This document shows positions 63,522 through 64,000 of a stretch of DNA of 64,000 nt, in pieces. Made by a program: the position numbers and the translations under genes. The stretch comes from Methylomonas methanica MC09 (GTDB taxonomy: Bacteria > Pseudomonadota > Gammaproteobacteria > Methylococcales > Methylomonadaceae). The stretch is taken from the NCBI RefSeq assembly GCF_000214665.1, contig NC_015572.1:2480001-2544000 (forward strand). The letters are read 5' to 3'. The first letter of the stretch is position 1; every line of letters starts with the position of its first letter. The notes under the pieces are model-generated. The model did not search any database. It was not told the origin of the DNA and saw only the letters and a list, made by a program, of their open reading frames with translations.

Positions 63522-64000
63522 GACACCACTCCCGTATTATGACGTACGCCGTAAAAGCGTAACAGCGAGATTATGGCAACGAACAGCAGCGTAAATAAGG
63601 CAAACCAAAAGCCGGCGGTGCTCGGATGTTGGGCAAATGTCATGCCTTGATAAAATAGCGTCGCCGTCAGATAAGCCAGAAAAGTTGTCCAACTCACTAC
63701 GAATAGCGTCCAGCCGGTACTGGTTTCTCTATAAATTGCCGCCGTGGCTGCCACGCAAGGGGCATAAAGTAAAATAAACAATAAGTAGGCGAAAGCGCCC
63801 ACTTGACCATCGAATTGATTTTGCATGACCCCGAAAGTCGCCAGTTTCACTTCCTGTTGTTCGGCCGCCGCGTTCACATCATTGACATTGGCAATGCCCA
63901 AGCCCAGCGGGTCCAGCAGTCTGTCGGCGATCTCCGCCAAATTATCGGGAACGGTTCGGCAAGCCGCCAACAATGCCTGCCGCAAATCGAAGGCTTGTTC
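63518..64000 (-). CDS. feoB: Ferrous iron transporter FeoB, C-terminal part only
   Basis: The frame is open from the window edge at 64000 to the stop at 63518, 160 residues. It ends in membrane segments (GAFAYLLFILLYAPCVAATAAIYRE, FWFALFTLLFVAIISLL) with the typical cysteine in LYAPCVAA of the FeoB core. The G domain lies beyond the window. It is the gene before feoC in the operon. Confidence 0.9.
   Translation of the reverse strand, partial: EQAFDLRQALLAACRTVPDNLAEIADRLLDPLGLGIANVNDVNAAAEQQEVKLATFGVMQNQFDGQVGAFAYLLFILLYAPCVAATAAIYRETSTGWTLFVVSWTTFLAYLTATLFYQGMTFAQHPSTAGFWFALFTLLFVAIISLLRFYGVRHNTGVVS

Noticed and set aside
1..64000. CRISPR array to match the CARF protein
   Set aside because: No regularly spaced repeats and no cas genes were seen anywhere in the window.

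Overview
The window looks like chromosome of a gammaproteobacterial (type I) methanotroph, most like Methylomonas, Methylobacter or Methylomicrobium. The strongest pointers are two clusters for the archaeal-type C1 cofactors: methylofuran genes at the left edge (HisA-related protein, ATP-grasp ligase, MfnF-like and MfnE-like proteins, with pabB) and beta-RFAP synthase for tetrahydromethanopterin near 21 kb. Amylosucrase, proton-translocating transhydrogenase (pntAB), a sodium-type stator (pomAB), orphan soxYZ and feoBC fit the same picture. This assignment is inferred from gene content; no rRNA or tRNA gene was seen.

Region 1 (1-25.5 kb) is ordinary chromosome. In order it holds C1-cofactor genes, a DUF2959 protein and a lipoprotein, two overlapping dynamin-like GTPases, amylosucrase, pomAB with a PilZ protein, a GH24 lysozyme with an SH3 domain, pntAB, a response regulator/diguanylate cyclase coupled to a nucleotidyltransferase, a HAD phosphatase and beta-RFAP synthase, soxYZ, a purine salvage operon (methylthioinosine phosphorylase, hpt) with nagZ, and a FliL-like protein.

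Region 2 (about 25.5-52 kb) is a defence island. A single leftward operon of 13 genes (48.9 to 26.1 kb), most of them overlapping or 1-2 bp apart, follows a WYL-domain regulator of the BrxR/CapW type. Its downstream half matches a CoCoNuT (coiled-coil nuclease tandem) type IV restriction system: a McrB-like AAA+ protein with a long coiled coil, a McrC/DUF2357-like protein with an Hsp70-like part, a UPF1-like SF1 helicase, a protein with a possible HEPN RNase motif, a TerY-P triad (vWA, PP2C, zinc-ribbon kinase) and a CARF-PD-(D/E)XK nuclease. The upstream half is less familiar: a second vWA protein, a WXG100-like small protein, a coiled-coil PD-(D/E)XK nuclease, two small unknowns and a soluble FtsK/EssC-like ATPase. 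Together these resemble type VII secretion parts placed inside a defence operon. The terminal cnuC-like gene is broken by an IS3-family element, so the system here may be damaged. A ParDE toxin-antitoxin pair follows.

Region 3 (52-58.5 kb) is a second defence system, a Wadjet/MksBEFG-like SMC operon in the order jetC-B-A-D.

Region 4 (58.5-64 kb) returns to chromosome: a truncated-globin-like protein, sbcB, an SRPBCC protein and a YVTN beta-propeller (both probably exported), a small conserved protein, and feoC with the 3' end of feoB running off the window.

Methods note: everything here was read by eye from the sequence and from remembered family motifs. No database search or structure prediction was run.
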